The notes under the pieces are model-generated. The model was not told where the DNA came from. It ran no database searches and saw only the letters and a list, made by a program, of their open reading frames with translations. The position numbers and the translations under genes are program-made. From Ahaetulla prasina (taxonomy: Eukaryota > Chordata > Lepidosauria > Squamata > Colubridae), in contig NC_080539.1 in NCBI RefSeq assembly GCF_028640845.1, positions 161,324,736-161,388,735 of the forward strand: a stretch of 64,000 nt of DNA, read 5' to 3'. Shown one piece after another: positions 10,251-20,989 of this stretch (position 1 is its first letter; every line of letters begins with the position of its first letter).

Positions 10251-10800
10251 CTTTGACCACCAACTATGCCAATTTTTCTGCTATCCCACCACACCTCAAA
10301 ATCAAAGGTATTGTTGTGACTCCAGCCCCTGAACCTGGCCCCATGCCCGAAAGTGACTCCGAGAGTGAGGGGGAAGGGCCGGTAAGGCTTACCTCGGGAG
10401 CACCAATTCCTTTGGCCCAGCTCCAGGAGCCAGAACCAGACCAGTCGGAGGACGTAATGAGGCCGTCATCCCCTGATTCCTCCCTTCCCCAGGCTACGCC
10501 TTCAGACCCAGCTGATAATAATAATAATCAAGCTTGGATTAACCCGCACTTCAGAAGATTAAAGAGGTGGCGTCATCAAAGGGAAGGGTGGGGCAGGAGC
10601 CCCACTCCACAGGATATATAAGGAGCTTTGGGACTGCTCTCATTCCACGGGAAGCAAAAATTAGCTGAACCGTTTCAAAGAGAGCTGAAAGTCTTACTCT
10701 GTGAGTTATTTGTTTGAACTTTGGCAGGCAGCTGCGATTTCTCTGCCAGGACTGATAAGAGCCATGCTCCGAAGTGGGGAAGGAGACAGAACAGGTATCC
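10250..10800 (+). promoter_or_regulatory. LTR-like segment with TATA box and acidic/proline-rich frame
   Basis: An open frame at 10253-10621 reads an acidic, proline- and serine-rich peptide (SDSESEGEGP) with no known domain. It ends exactly at 'ggatatataaggagc', a strong TATA-like box followed by a GC-mixed leader. In squamates this arrangement (GC-rich U3, then TATA about 25 bp before a leader) is typical of LTRs of endogenous retroelements. No second LTR or internal coding region is seen. The alternative is an unrelated promoter; the frame itself is probably not a gene, having no early ATG. Confidence 0.35.
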
Positions 10801-10851
10801 AGTTTTCATCAACTGTAAGAGAAAACAAATGGCCATTTAAAGTCTTTTTTT

Positions 10852-11083
10852 TTTCTTTTGTGCCTTCGAGTCAGTATTGATTCATGGCAACTGCCTGGAC
10901 AAGACTCTGCAGTTTTATTGATAAGGTTTTGGGAGTGGTTTGCCTTTGTCTGCTTTCCAGGGCTGAGAGAAAGTGATTGGCCCAAGGTCACCCAGCTGAC
11001 TAAGGTAGGACTAGAACTTATGGGCTCCCAGGCTCTAGTGTGGTGCTTTAATCATTACACCAAACTGGTTCTATATCTAAAGT
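10852..11083 (-). mobile_element. Sauria-type SINE (tRNA-derived, BovB-like 3' end)
   Basis: The minus strand reads the head 'accagtttggtgtaatgat', then 'gggtgaccttgggcc', then the tail 'tgccatgaatcaatactga'. Sauria SINEs are known to use BovB for mobilisation. Confidence 0.7.
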
Positions 11084-11109
11084 CTGGTAACCCCAAATTA
11101 TAAATTTAA

Positions 11110-12365
11110 AAAGAATGTCCTTTTGAAACGGTTTTTGAAATTTTTTAGGATCTATGTAGGAAAACTTCTCCAGGAGCTCTTTTTGGGCAGGTTTGTGGCT
11201 GGAAAGACATTATTTGAGATTTGGCTATCTATGGTGTGACAAAGTTATGGTCAATATAGATTTTCAAAATCATTTTGTTAGGAGTTGGAATATATACAAA
11301 GTATATGAGGGTTTGGAATATATACAAAGTAAGACGATTCCTAAAATTCCTTTATTGTCACTCCAAGAAGAGACATTTAGAGAAATGACTGCTGCTCAGA
11401 CTCGGTTGACCTATGCTGATTTATTGATTTTTTTCTGAAGGAGAATATAAATTAAAAACTAGAAAAGAACTAGAAATGGAAGGTCAATGGCTTGCTTACG
11501 CTCAGTTGACAGATTCAAGTTGGACAAGAAGAATTTTCTTTTTATAAATGAGAAAACTGACTTTGAATTAGATTTATGGATTAATGATGATCATGTTATT
11601 GCTAAGATGTATAAACTTTTATTCAAAACGAACATGGAAGATGAATATGTTAAAGACTGTATGATTAAATGGGCAAAAACTTTGAAAATAATATAATGCT
11701 TGATCAATGGGAGAATATGTGGAGTAAAAGACTGAAATTTACACTGAATTATAACTTGAAAGAGAACTTTTATAAGCTGATGTATCATTGATAACAGCTG
11801 ATAAATTGTCAAATATAAATTGGAAATATAATCAATGTAGAAGTCCTTTTTAACATCTTTGGTGGACAAGTAAGAAAGCTAAGACATATTGGGATCATTT
11901 TAATTCAAATATTACTTAATTTAAATGTACAATGGAAGCTGGAGTTTTTCTTTTAGGTGTGATAGATACAAAAAAACAGGACTTTGTTTATATATGTGAC
12001 CACAACTGCAAGGCTTTTGTATGCACAGTGAACAAAGGACTTGACCAGAATGGATGAATGGATGCTGAAGTTAGTGGAGATGGTGAAACTGACTGCTTTG
12101 GTTAAAGACAAGACTTTTGCTAGTGTTGTTTCCAGTTGGAAACCACTTTTGACTATTAGAATTGTTCGTGATGATAGAAGCACTGTGTATTATGGTTAAT
12201 TTTAAAGCAAAACATTAATGTATTTTATATTTGTATCTGTACCAAAGAAATTTGAATGGTATCTATATTTTTATTTCCTTTTCTTTGCCTGCATCCCCAC
12301 TTTTGTTTTTCCCCTAACCCTAGATACCAGCAGATCGATACTGATTTATAATATGAAATAAAATA
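11110..12365 (+). pseudogene. L1-type LINE, decayed ORF2 C-terminus and 3' end
   Basis: Three-frame reading gives successive pieces that match the C-terminal region of vertebrate L1 ORF2, downstream of the RT domain: a segment with RHYLRFGYLW, one with IKWAKTLKI at about 11660-11690, and a segment 'LDQWENMW' directly after a frame change near 11695. Several stops and frameshifts break it, so it is non-functional. The 3' end is A-rich (aaataaaatattc, near 12357). The family call rests on remembered squamate L1 proteins. The 5' end is truncated next to the Sauria SINE. Confidence 0.6.
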
Positions 12366-12479
12366 TTCACAGAGGCAGAATTGGAAGAACTGCAAAGATC
12401 TACCCAGGGCAAAGAAATCAAAGTCTTGTCAGAAGTAGCTAAAACAGTGGAGGCAAACTAGGAGGAGTTAACAGTAGAG

Positions 12480-13001
12480 CAGGGGTAGTCAACCTTTTTA
12501 TACCTACTACCCACTTTTGTATCTCTGTTAGTAGTAAAGTGTTCTAACTGCCCACTGGTCCCACAGTAATGCGCCATGTATCGTTGTCTGCACATGCCTC
12601 TCACACATCGTGGATTGGGTTGGGGGCGGGGGGGGGTGCCGGCTACCAGCTCTGCTTGTCTGTTACAGCTGGATGGTGTTGGGCGGATGCGTGAGCTATT
12701 TTGGGACGAGGCTCTTTTGTTTGCGATTGCACTATAGCGCCCTTTAGTTTCACTTACGTAACATGAACTAAACTTATGTGCGGGCGATACAAATAGTATA
12801 TTTTCAGAAATTTAAATTGTCACGGGGAATTTTATGAAAACCTAATGAAAATGTTTTTAAATAATGCTATGAAAATTTTTTAAAAAGTCAATTAAATTAA
12901 AAAAAAGGAAAGTGCTTCAATATCGGACAAAACCCCTACCACTCACCATGAAAGCTGGAACGCCCACTAGTGGGCGGTAGGGACCAAGTTGATTAGCACT
13001 G
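12480..13001 (-). mobile_element. SPIN-like hAT MITE, copy 1
   Basis: The element of 522 bp is flanked by a perfect 8-bp duplication cagtagag (12472-12479 and 13002-13009). One end is 'caggggtagtcaacct'. The other carries the reverse complement of 'ctagtgggcgttccagc', which recalls the SPIN hAT family. There is no open reading frame of note. The copy at 18202-18722 is the same sequence inverted. Confidence 0.85.
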
Positions 13002-13199
13002 CAGTAGAGGAAGCTGACAATACTCTTGAATCATTTTTATTCCCAGATAGGTATACTCTCCTCTGCCTTCTCTTCAAAAAAACAAAACCAAAAACAAATC
13101 CCTTTAGCTGCAAAGGAAGAAGAATTGAAACAAAGAATAACTGAGCACTTAGAACAGCATAGAAACAACAGAATAAGGTTTTAATTTTTTTTAATTTTG

Positions 13200-13380
13200 A
13201 ATAATTGAATTGTTAAGTTGTCTTGTGGTGAGTTGTTCTGCAGCGAGTCGGCTGTGGCAAGCTGTCCCACAGCGAGGTGGCCATGGTGACTTGGCTGTGG
13301 CAAGTTGGCCATGGTGAATTGGCCGTGGCGAGTTAGTCACAGTGAGTTGGCTGCGGCAGTTTGTCCAATTCCACCTTGGG
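13200..13380 (+). repeat. Degenerate 'gagttggcc' short tandem repeat element
   Basis: About ten imperfect units of roughly 12-20 bp built on 'gagttggccgtggc' and its variants. The left part (attgttaagttgtc) matches the same element at 51.97 kb in reverse complement. Confidence 0.65.
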
Positions 13381-13451
13381 TGTTCTTTCCTCTATATGTC
13401 TATGGAGATTCTCAGTCATCCAGGTCATGGTTGTCCCAAAGGTGCTTTTTT

Positions 13452-13610
13452 CAAGAGGCAACTGGACTTTCTGGTTTTGCTTTGAAGACGTTTCATTTCT
13501 CGTCCAAGAAGCTTCTTCAGCTCTGCTTCAGCTTCAGCTCATAGCTGAAACAGCTTGGATGAGAAGTGAAACGTCTTCAAAGCAAAACCAGAAAGTCCAG
13601 TTGCCTCTTG
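13452..13610. repeat. Inverted repeat with 57-bp arms
   Basis: The left arm 13452-13508 and right arm 13554-13610 are reverse complements with about 2 mismatches. The spacer is 45 bp with 'cttcagcttcagctc'. The arm text (gaagacgtttcatttctc / gaagtgaaacgtcttc) recalls the termini of Penelope-like retroelements. That family call is a guess. Confidence 0.8.
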
Positions 13611-13752
13611 AAAGAAGCAACTTTGGGTCCTTCCTCTATTGACTGGTTGTTTCCTAGGCAGCCAAGGTCCCCCAAGGTCATCCATACAGTCCATTACCCC
13701 TGTATTGGTCTGCTATCAGGAAAAGAAGAGGATGAGAGAAGGATGTGAAAAG

Positions 13753-14018
13753 GGGCCTCTGGTGGCTCAACAGACTAAGTCTGTTATTAACACAGCTGCT
13801 TGCAATTACTGCAAGTTCAAGTCCCACCAGGCCCAAGGTTGACTCAGTCTTCCATCCTTTAAAAGGCAGGTAAAATGAGGACCCAGATTGTTGAGGGCAA
13901 TAAAAGCTGACTTTGTATATAATATACAAATGGATGAAGACTATTGCTTAACACAATGTAAGCCGCCCTGAGTCTTCGGAGAAGGGCGGGATATAAATTC
14001 AAATTAAAAAAAAAAAAA
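13753..14018 (+). mobile_element. tRNA-derived SINE (S1), complete
   Basis: Head 'gcctctggtggctcaac', body 'gtaaaatgaggacccagat', tail 'gccgccctgagtcttcgg', then a poly-A/AAT end. It is one of the better preserved S1 copies. Confidence 0.8.
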
Positions 14019-14193
14019 GAATTCCCTACAAACAACAAGTACAGTGATATTATTGTGCCTGATTTAAGGTTCTGAAAGTAATCAGTGATACACTCAGTTC
14101 CAATAGCTAGTGCCAATTAACAACTTGATTTATATATTTTGGACAGAAGATTTGAAGCCAACCACCTCCTCCTTCCCTCTCCTTTCAGCTAGG

Positions 14194-14260
14194 GCAGTGT
14201 TTCTCAACCTTAGCAATTTTAAGATGTGCGCACTTCAACTCCCAGGATTTTCCAACTCGT
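14194..14260 (+). mobile_element. hAT MITE end fragment ('cagtgtttctcaacctt')
   Basis: The start is a typical hAT terminus followed by 'gcgcacttcaactcccag', the same layout as the palindromic element at 39679. The second end is missing. Confidence 0.5.
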
Positions 14261-14927
14261 CAAATATCTCTCATAGTTTTCATAGGAGGGAGCCTGAGCT
14301 AAAATATCAAGTGAAACTTATGGGGCTTTCTTATAGTTCAAAATAGTAGCATTTTTCCAAGAACATCTGTTTGGGGGTAAGATCTGATCTGTATGCCTGA
14401 TTAACAATGCTCCTTGCCAAACCAATTTTTCTTAATGTTACTGCAGCCCTCTCTCATTTTTTAAAACAAAATATTGCATTTAGTTGAAAGGTCTAAATAG
14501 TTAGGAAAAAGTACAATTCTTATAACCAGAGCCACCCGTTTTATGCTATTATTTGCAAAAGACAACAAATCATCATTACCCCCGTCTCGTTATCCTAGCA
14601 GTGACTGTAGAGCACTGACTGAAATTGCACTCAGTTTTTCTAGATAGTTTAAATATATACATATGCATATATACACAAATATATACAGAGAGGACAAATT
14701 TGTCATGGGTTTCTCATTTTTCAAAATCTGTCCAGTTTGCCTTTCTTCTGTTTCTCATTTTTCATTCATTTAACTTGTGAGATATATATATATATATATA
14801 TTTTAAAAAATGCATTAAAGCGAAGAAACATTTCGGTGTATATTTTTTTGAGAATACTTTGTAATTTTTCCAAATGCACATAAGTTTGTAAACAATTCCC
14901 CAGAATGTAATGGTTTTTATTTTTAGA
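14261..14927. other. No recognised feature
   Basis: AT-rich, with a (TA)n at 14782-14802. Confidence 0.5.
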
Positions 14928-14929
14928 AT

Positions 14930-16730
14930 AGAATAGAATAGAATAAAATAGAATATTTTAATTTATAGACCGCCCTTCTCCAGAAGGACTCAGGGCGGTG
15001 TACAGCCAGGATAAAATACAGGAAAAAACAACACATACAAAGCTAAAAACAACCCTTAAAAAACCTATTCAATATGGCTACTTTAGATAAAATATTTCCC
15101 TATAAAATTTACAAAAAATATAAACCCATAAAATCAATTTGATAATTTTAAAATTTAAGCGAGTCCAGCAAGACGAAATAAGTAGGTTTTAAGTTCACGG
15201 CGGAAGGTCCCAAGGTCAGGTAGTTGTCGAAGTCCAGGGGGAAGCTCGTTCCATAGGGTAGGAGCCCCCACAGAGAAGGCCCTCCCCCTGGGGGCCGCCA
15301 GTTGACATTGCTTGGCTGACGGCACCCTGAGGAGCCCCTCTCTGTGAGAGCGCACCGGTCGTTGGGAGATAGACGTTGGCAGTAGATGGTCCCGTAGGTA
15401 TCCCGGTCCTAAGCCATGAAGCGCTTTAAAGGTAGTAACTAACACCTTGAAGCGCACCCGAAAGACAACAGGCAGCCAGTGCAGTCTGCGCAGGATAGGT
15501 GTTACATGGGAGCTCTGAACCGCTCCCTCAATAACCCGCGCAGCCGCATTCTGGACTAACTGGAGTCTCCGGGTGCTCTTCAAGGCATGTAGAGAGCATT
15601 GCAATAGTCCAGGCGAGAAGTAACGAGAACATGAGTGACCGTGCATAGGGCATCCCGGTCCAGGAAGGGACACAACTGGTGGATCAGGCGAACCTGATAG
15701 AAAGCTCTCCTGGAGATGGTTGTCAAATGGTCTTCGAAAGACAACCGCCCATCCAGGAGCACGCCCAAGTTGCGCACCCTTTCCATCGGGGCCAATGACG
15801 CGCCCCCAACAGACAGCCGCGGCTGCAGCTGACTGTACCGGGGTGCCGGCATCCACAGCCACTCCGTCTTGGAGGGATTAAGTTTGAGCCTGTTCCTCCC
15901 CATCCAGACCCGTACGGCTTCCAGACACCGGAACAGTACTTCGATAGCTTCGTTGGGGTGGCCTGGGGTGGAAAAATACAGCTGCGTGTCATCAGTGTAC
16001 AGATGGTATCTCACCCCAAAACCACTGATGATCTCACCCAGCGGCTTCATGTAGATGTTGAACAGGAGAGGCGAGAGAATCGACCCCTGCGGCACCCCAC
16101 ACATGAGGCGCCTCGGAGTCGACCTCTGCCCCCCTGTCAACACTGTCTGCGTCCGGTCAGAGAGGTAGGAGGAGAACCACCGATAAACGGTGCCTCCCAC
16201 TCCCAACCCCTCTAACCGGCGCAGCAGGATACCATGGTCGATGGTATTGAAAGCCGCTGAGAGGTCTAATAGGACCAGGGCAGAGGAGTAACCCTTATCC
16301 CTGGCCCTCCAGAGATCATCCACCAACGCGACCAAAGCCGTCTCCGTACTGTATCCAGGCCGAAAGCCGGACTGGAACGGGTCTAGATAGACAGTTTCAT
16401 CCAGGTACTGGGGTAGCTGACATGCCATCACACTCTCTACAACCTTTGCCGTAAAGCGAAGGTTGGAGACCGGACGATAATTTCCTAAAACAGCCAGGTC
16501 CAGGGAAGGCTTCTTGAGGAGAGGTCTCACCACCGCCTCTTTCAAGGCAGCGGGAAAGACCCCCTCCCTCAAAGAAGCATTTGTAATCCCCTGGAGCCAG
16601 CCTCGTGTCACCTCCTGTGTGGCCAGCACCAACCAGGAGGGGCACGGGTCCAGTAAACATGTGGTGACATTCAGACTTCCCAGCAACCTGTCCATGTCCT
16701 CGGGAGTCACAGGGTCAAAACTTTTTACTC
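14930..16730 (-). mobile_element. L2-like non-LTR retrotransposon (LINE), 5'-truncated
   Basis: This is the longest LINE copy of the window. On the minus strand it holds most of the RT domain, the C-terminal region and a short 3' UTR that ends 'gccctgagtccttctgg' and a pentamer tail (AGAAT)n on the plus strand. The 5' end stops near 16730. The 3' hairpin-like word is shared with the S1 SINEs. The family belongs to the L2/CR1 group; I cannot separate L2, L3 and CR1-L3 by eye. Confidence 0.9.
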
Positions 16731-16743
16731 TGAATATATGCAT
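15155..16743 (-). pseudogene. LINE reverse transcriptase, frameshifted
   Basis: Reverse transcriptase of the L2/CR1 group, which makes cDNA by target-primed reverse transcription. The first frame (16743-15580) runs through LLKKPSLDL, NYRPVSNL, LDPFQSGFRPGYSTETAL, motif A (LLDLSAAFNTIDH), GVPQGSILSPLLF and the catalytic box. The box reads YTDD instead of YADD, and FNTI replaces the usual FDTI. Near 15590 the frame shifts: compared with the copy at 49.66 kb, about 7 bases are missing after 'ctctacatg'. The second frame (15862-15155) gives the conserved C-terminus (LQLVQNAAARVIEG, LHWLPVVFRVRFK, FSVGAPTLWNELP). The endonuclease domain is absent. It is non-functional. Confidence 0.9.
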
Positions 16744-16839
16744 TTTTGTACATGCTTTCCCACAAAGTATATTCCTTCATTCAATTTCGTGAATTGTACT
16801 ACAAAGTTACAAAAAATTACAAGGCTAAAGAAAAAAAAG

Positions 16840-18045
16840 AAGCTATTTTAGGATGTCAGGTCTACTCCCTAATTATGTAAGATTCCAGATTTAATAATCC
16901 CTGACAGATCACAGCCTAATCCCTTGAACAAACATCTAGTGAAGGGGAGCCCATGACCTCTCTGAATAATTGGTTCCATTGTTGAATGTCTCAAACTATT
17001 TGAAAAATTCTTCTAATGCTCAGTCAGAATGTACCTTCTTGATATTTAAATCCATCATTCTGTGCCCTGCACTCTGGAACAATGAGATCTAGTTTTGGCC
17101 TTCCCTTGTGCAACATCCTTTCACATATTTGAAGGCTGCTATCATATCAACCCGTATCCGAATCTTTAGTTTCTTTAGGGTTTAGCAGTAAGTCCTGATC
17201 TCTGAATCTGTATCAGTTCCTCTGACTCCTTCTTCAAATGCTATGACCAGAAGTTGATACTATATTCAAGATAGAGTGTGACTCTTAGGATAAAATGAAA
17301 GTATTTCCTTTTGGGATTTGGTTTTTACGCTTCTGCTGAAGCAGCCTAAACATTAAAATTGTATACTTTTGAATGTATTGTCATTTTATTAGTTTAGGAA
17401 TATTTATTCGGCATGATTTTAATATATTTATGTGTAAGCCACCCAAAGTCGCTTTGAAATGAGATGGGAGGCAAATAAATTTAAACAATAAAAATAATAA
17501 TTGCTTGTTTGGGACCCAAATCATATTGCTGATTTGCATTAATTTTGCAATCAGCTACTCTATTTCAAGATACTTTTCACAACTATTATTGCCAAGCCAG
17601 GTACCACCGTTCCTATTCCCGTCCGTGCATTTGGGTTTTATTTCTTAAGTAAAGAATTCGGCATTTATTTCTTAAATTGCATGTGGTTATTTTCAGATCA
17701 ATTATGAAACCTATCCAGATAGTTTCATTTCCCCTTGTGCCTTCTAGGGTATTAGATATTCCATTCAACTTTCTCACTTGCAACTCGCAATTTTCTTTTT
17801 TACATTATTTTTTATTTATATAAATTCATTTCTCTGTGTTGCTAATGTTCAGAATATTAGTTACAGATTGCACTTTTTTTCAGTATGACGTTCAATGAAG
17901 CTGCATACCCCCTTAATTGACAGGCCATCTAGTCTACATTTAACTAGCTTGTTAATCAGAATATCATGGAGGACTTTGGTCAAATATAACACTAAGGATT
18001 TGACAGTTGATCTATAAACACTCAGGACATTATAGTCATGCTGGG
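16840..18045 (-). mobile_element. Ancient CR1-type LINE remnant
   Basis: Words of the vertebrate CR1 family can be followed on the minus strand: 'ttggttccattgttgaa', 'ctgctatcatatcaacc', 'ctagggtattagatattcc', 'gttaatcagaatatcatg'. No frame remains open. It is much older than the L2-like copy beside it. Confidence 0.6.
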
Positions 18046-18201
18046 CAGAAAATGCTAAAAAGCTTAGATTTGTAAATAAAAGTTATAGAACATACAAGGG
18101 TCGTTGCTGCTGCTGTTGTTTTGCTATGGCTAAGATTCTTTAAAAGTTTTTAACTGAGGATCTCTAAATGTTGAACAATATTAGGTTTATTCAGTATAGA
18201 T

Positions 18202-18722
18202 CAGTGGTAGTCAACCTGGTCTCTACTGCCACTAGTGGGCGTTCCAGCTTTCATGGTGGGCAGTAGGGGTTTTGTCCGATACTGAAGCACTTTCCTTTTT
18301 TTAAATTTAATTGACTTTTTAAAAATTTTTCATAGCATTATTTAAAAACATTTTCATTAGGTTTTCATAAAATTCCCCGTGACAATTTAAATTTCTGAAA
18401 ATATACTGTTTGTATCGCCCGCGCATAAGTTTAGTTCATGTTACATAAGTGAAACTAAATGGTGCTATAGTGCGACCGCAAACAAAAGAGCCTCGTCCCA
18501 GAATAGCTTGCACATCTTCCCCCACACCACCCAGCTGTAACAGATAAGCAGAGCTGGTAGCCGGCGCCCCCCCCTCCCCAAACCCAACCCACAATGCATG
18601 AGAGGCATGTGCAGACGATGATACACGGCGCATTACTGTGGAACCAGCGGGCGGTTACAAAATTTTACTACTAACAGAGACACAAAAGTGGGCAGTAGGT
18701 ATAAAAAGGTTGACTATGCCTG
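18202..18722 (+). mobile_element. SPIN-like hAT MITE, copy 2
   Basis: It starts 'cagtggtagtcaacctggt', contains 'ctagtgggcgttccagc', and ends 'ggttgactatgcctg'. It is flanked by a perfect 8-bp duplication gtatagat (18194-18201, 18723-18730). At 521 bp it is the inverse of copy 1 at almost the same length. There is no transposase. Confidence 0.88.
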
Positions 18723-18730
18723 GTATAGAT

Positions 18731-19012
18731 AGAAATCCCCCCCCCCATTTTCTTTCTTTTGATCAAAGATCATTGATGTGTTCTCTGGTAAATGGAATAT
18801 TTTCAACACATCCACAACTCTCAGGATAAAAAGGGGAGGGACTCACAGAACTGCTGAGAAAGTTTTAGCTGCTTCAGCATAAACTGAAGTCCGCCTAAAT
18901 CCTGCAATAGCAAAGTTAATTCAATCAGCCACTGATAGTACATATCTATAAGCAAGGCCTCCATCAGGCAGCCATATCTTTTCTAGTCCCTTTCTGTCTT
19001 TTTTTCCTCTTT
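18731..19012. other. No recognised feature
   Basis: Short stretch between two repeats, including a C run at 18737. Nothing identified. Confidence 0.4.
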
Positions 19013-19316
19013 TTATTTATTTATTTATTTATTTATAATTACATTTTTATACCGCACCATCTCCCGAAGGACTCAGGGCGGTGTACAGCCAATATTAAAA
19101 TACACATAACACTATGATATAAATATAATAAATAAACACTATTTAAAAACAATTTAAAAACAAATATTTAGTGGCCGAATCACTAAAACGGTTGAAGACC
19201 GATTAAAAACTCATTAAAATTTCGCTAAAATACATTCTTAAGCTAGTCCCGCTCGGTGAAATAATAAAGTCTTTAGCACACGTTTGAAGGCCCGGAGGTT
19301 GGGGAGTTGGCAGACA
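19013..19316 (-). mobile_element. L2-like LINE, 3' end fragment
   Basis: On the plus strand (TTTA)n is followed by 'cccgaaggactcagggcgg' and, near 19250, 'gctagtcccgctcggtgaa', the complement of the end of the LINE frame. It is strongly 5' truncated. Confidence 0.75.
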
Positions 19317-19639
19317 GCTACCATTCCTCACCCACCAAGCAGGCTCTATCCTGATTCAACAGCTAGGAAAATTCATCCCTTAGGTTCCTTTCTGTCTTTC
19401 TAAAGAATAATATTTCTGGAAACTTTGGTGCTCCAAAATACCCTTTTTTGGTGAATGGCGCCATTTGAGCTACGTAAGGAGCCACAACGATGAGTCTGTG
19501 TGGTGCATGTATACAAGACTAAAAAAAAGTAAATATCATGAATTGATTTAAAATGGAAAAAATATTTGTTCAGATGGAAAAAAAAGAAAAAGTAAGGGGA
19601 GAAAGGAGCCTGCTACTGAGATTTATTTACTAGAAGACT

Positions 19640-19725
19640 GTGTACTGACTGTAACTCAGTTCTGTGCTATCTATGAATTATACCACTGTGCTATCTATGA
19701 ATTATACCACTATGAATTATACCAC
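19640..19725 (+). repeat. Short tandem duplication ('atgaattataccac')
   Basis: The phrase 'gtgctatctatgaattatac' occurs twice and 'atgaattataccac' three times just upstream of a LINE fragment. The LINE frame stays open through it by chance. Confidence 0.75.
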
Positions 19726-19726
19726 A

Positions 19727-20290
19727 TGGCTACCTGTGGTCTTCCAGGTGCGCTTCAAGGTTTTGGTTACCACCTTCAAAGCGCTCCATGGCTTAGGGCC
19801 CGGGTACTTACGGGACCGCCTGCTGTTACCACATGCCTCCCACCGACCTGTGCACTCTCACAGAGAGGGTCTTCTCAGGGTGCCGTCCGCCAGGCAGTGT
19901 CGGCTGGCGGCCCCCAGGGGAAGGGCCTTCTCTGTGGGAGCACCTACTTTCTGGAACGAACTTCCCCCCAGTTTACGCCAATTACCTGACCTTCGGACCT
20001 TTCGCCGGGAACTGAAAACTTATTTATTCATTCAAGCGGGACTGGCCTGATTTTTTAATTGCTAAATTTTTAAATTTTTAAATTTTAAATTTTAATTGTA
20101 TTTTACTGGGTATTTTATATGGTCAATTTGGACGGTTTTAATTTCGGCCTTTATGGAATAAGTTTTTTAATTGTTATCTTAGTGTGTATATAAATTGTTT
20201 TAATGCAGGCTGTACACCGCCCTGAGTCCTTCGGGAGAAGGGCGGTATAAAAGTTTAATAAAATAAAATAAATAAATAAATAAATAAATA
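19727..20290 (+). mobile_element. L2-like LINE, 3' end with part of RT C-terminus
   Basis: The frame (to 20050) gives WLPVVFQVRFKVLVTTFK and FSVGAPTFWNELPP, the same C-terminus as in the other copies, with a stop after the conserved leucine-rich end. The 3' UTR ends 'cctgagtccttcgggagaa' and an (AATA)n tail. Confidence 0.85.
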
Positions 20291-20985
20291 ATAAATTAGC
20301 CGTTGCTGAGAAAACCTTATTCCCCCATTTGATCTGAATCATTTTCTTCCTATTCATTCTGTATTTATCCCTTCATGGATTTACTTGAAAGTGAGACTAG
20401 TTTTTCCTCCACTAATTTATCTTTAAAGTGAGTCCTAAATTGACTGACAATACAATAAAGGAGGGAGATTAGTTCCTGACCATCTTCCTTCTTTTAGGAT
20501 ATTGCCTTATATTAACGATCATTTTCCTTTCGGGTAAATATTGTAAATTTTCTTACCTCTGTAAGAAACTGCTGTGAACAATTTGTTAGTGTGGGTGTTT
20601 GTTGTGCTATGATGGTATTGACGATGTTTATTTTTTTTACAACATTTATATTTAGTAAGTGTTACTTAAATTATATGTTTTAATATAAAATGGTTTTACA
20701 TGTTTTTATCCCTTGTGTGTTCAGAAATGAAATACATACTGCATTACAGTGGGCAGCTTTTTGCTGTGCCTTAGAGACAGATTAAATGTTTATCTATTGG
20801 ATTTTAAGCATTTAAAAAAAAACTGGCTAGCTTACAATGTTAAAATAATATGCATTTTTTTAAAAAATCCCTCAGACAAAGCTTACAAATAATATCCGAA
20901 CAATGGCTCCACAAACCTCCTAACTTCTTCCTTGTCTGGGAACACCTGTAGGTCTTGTGATAGCATAGGAGTCATACAGTATGTA
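20291..20985. other. No recognised feature
   Basis: AT-rich, with no long frame and no recognised repeat. Confidence 0.5.
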
Positions 20986-20989
20986 TCTT

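Noticed and set aside
13305..13842. Several overlapping frames of 60-93 codons
   Set aside because: They cover the inverted repeat and a SINE; the peptide similarity to retroelement text is explained by that repeat.
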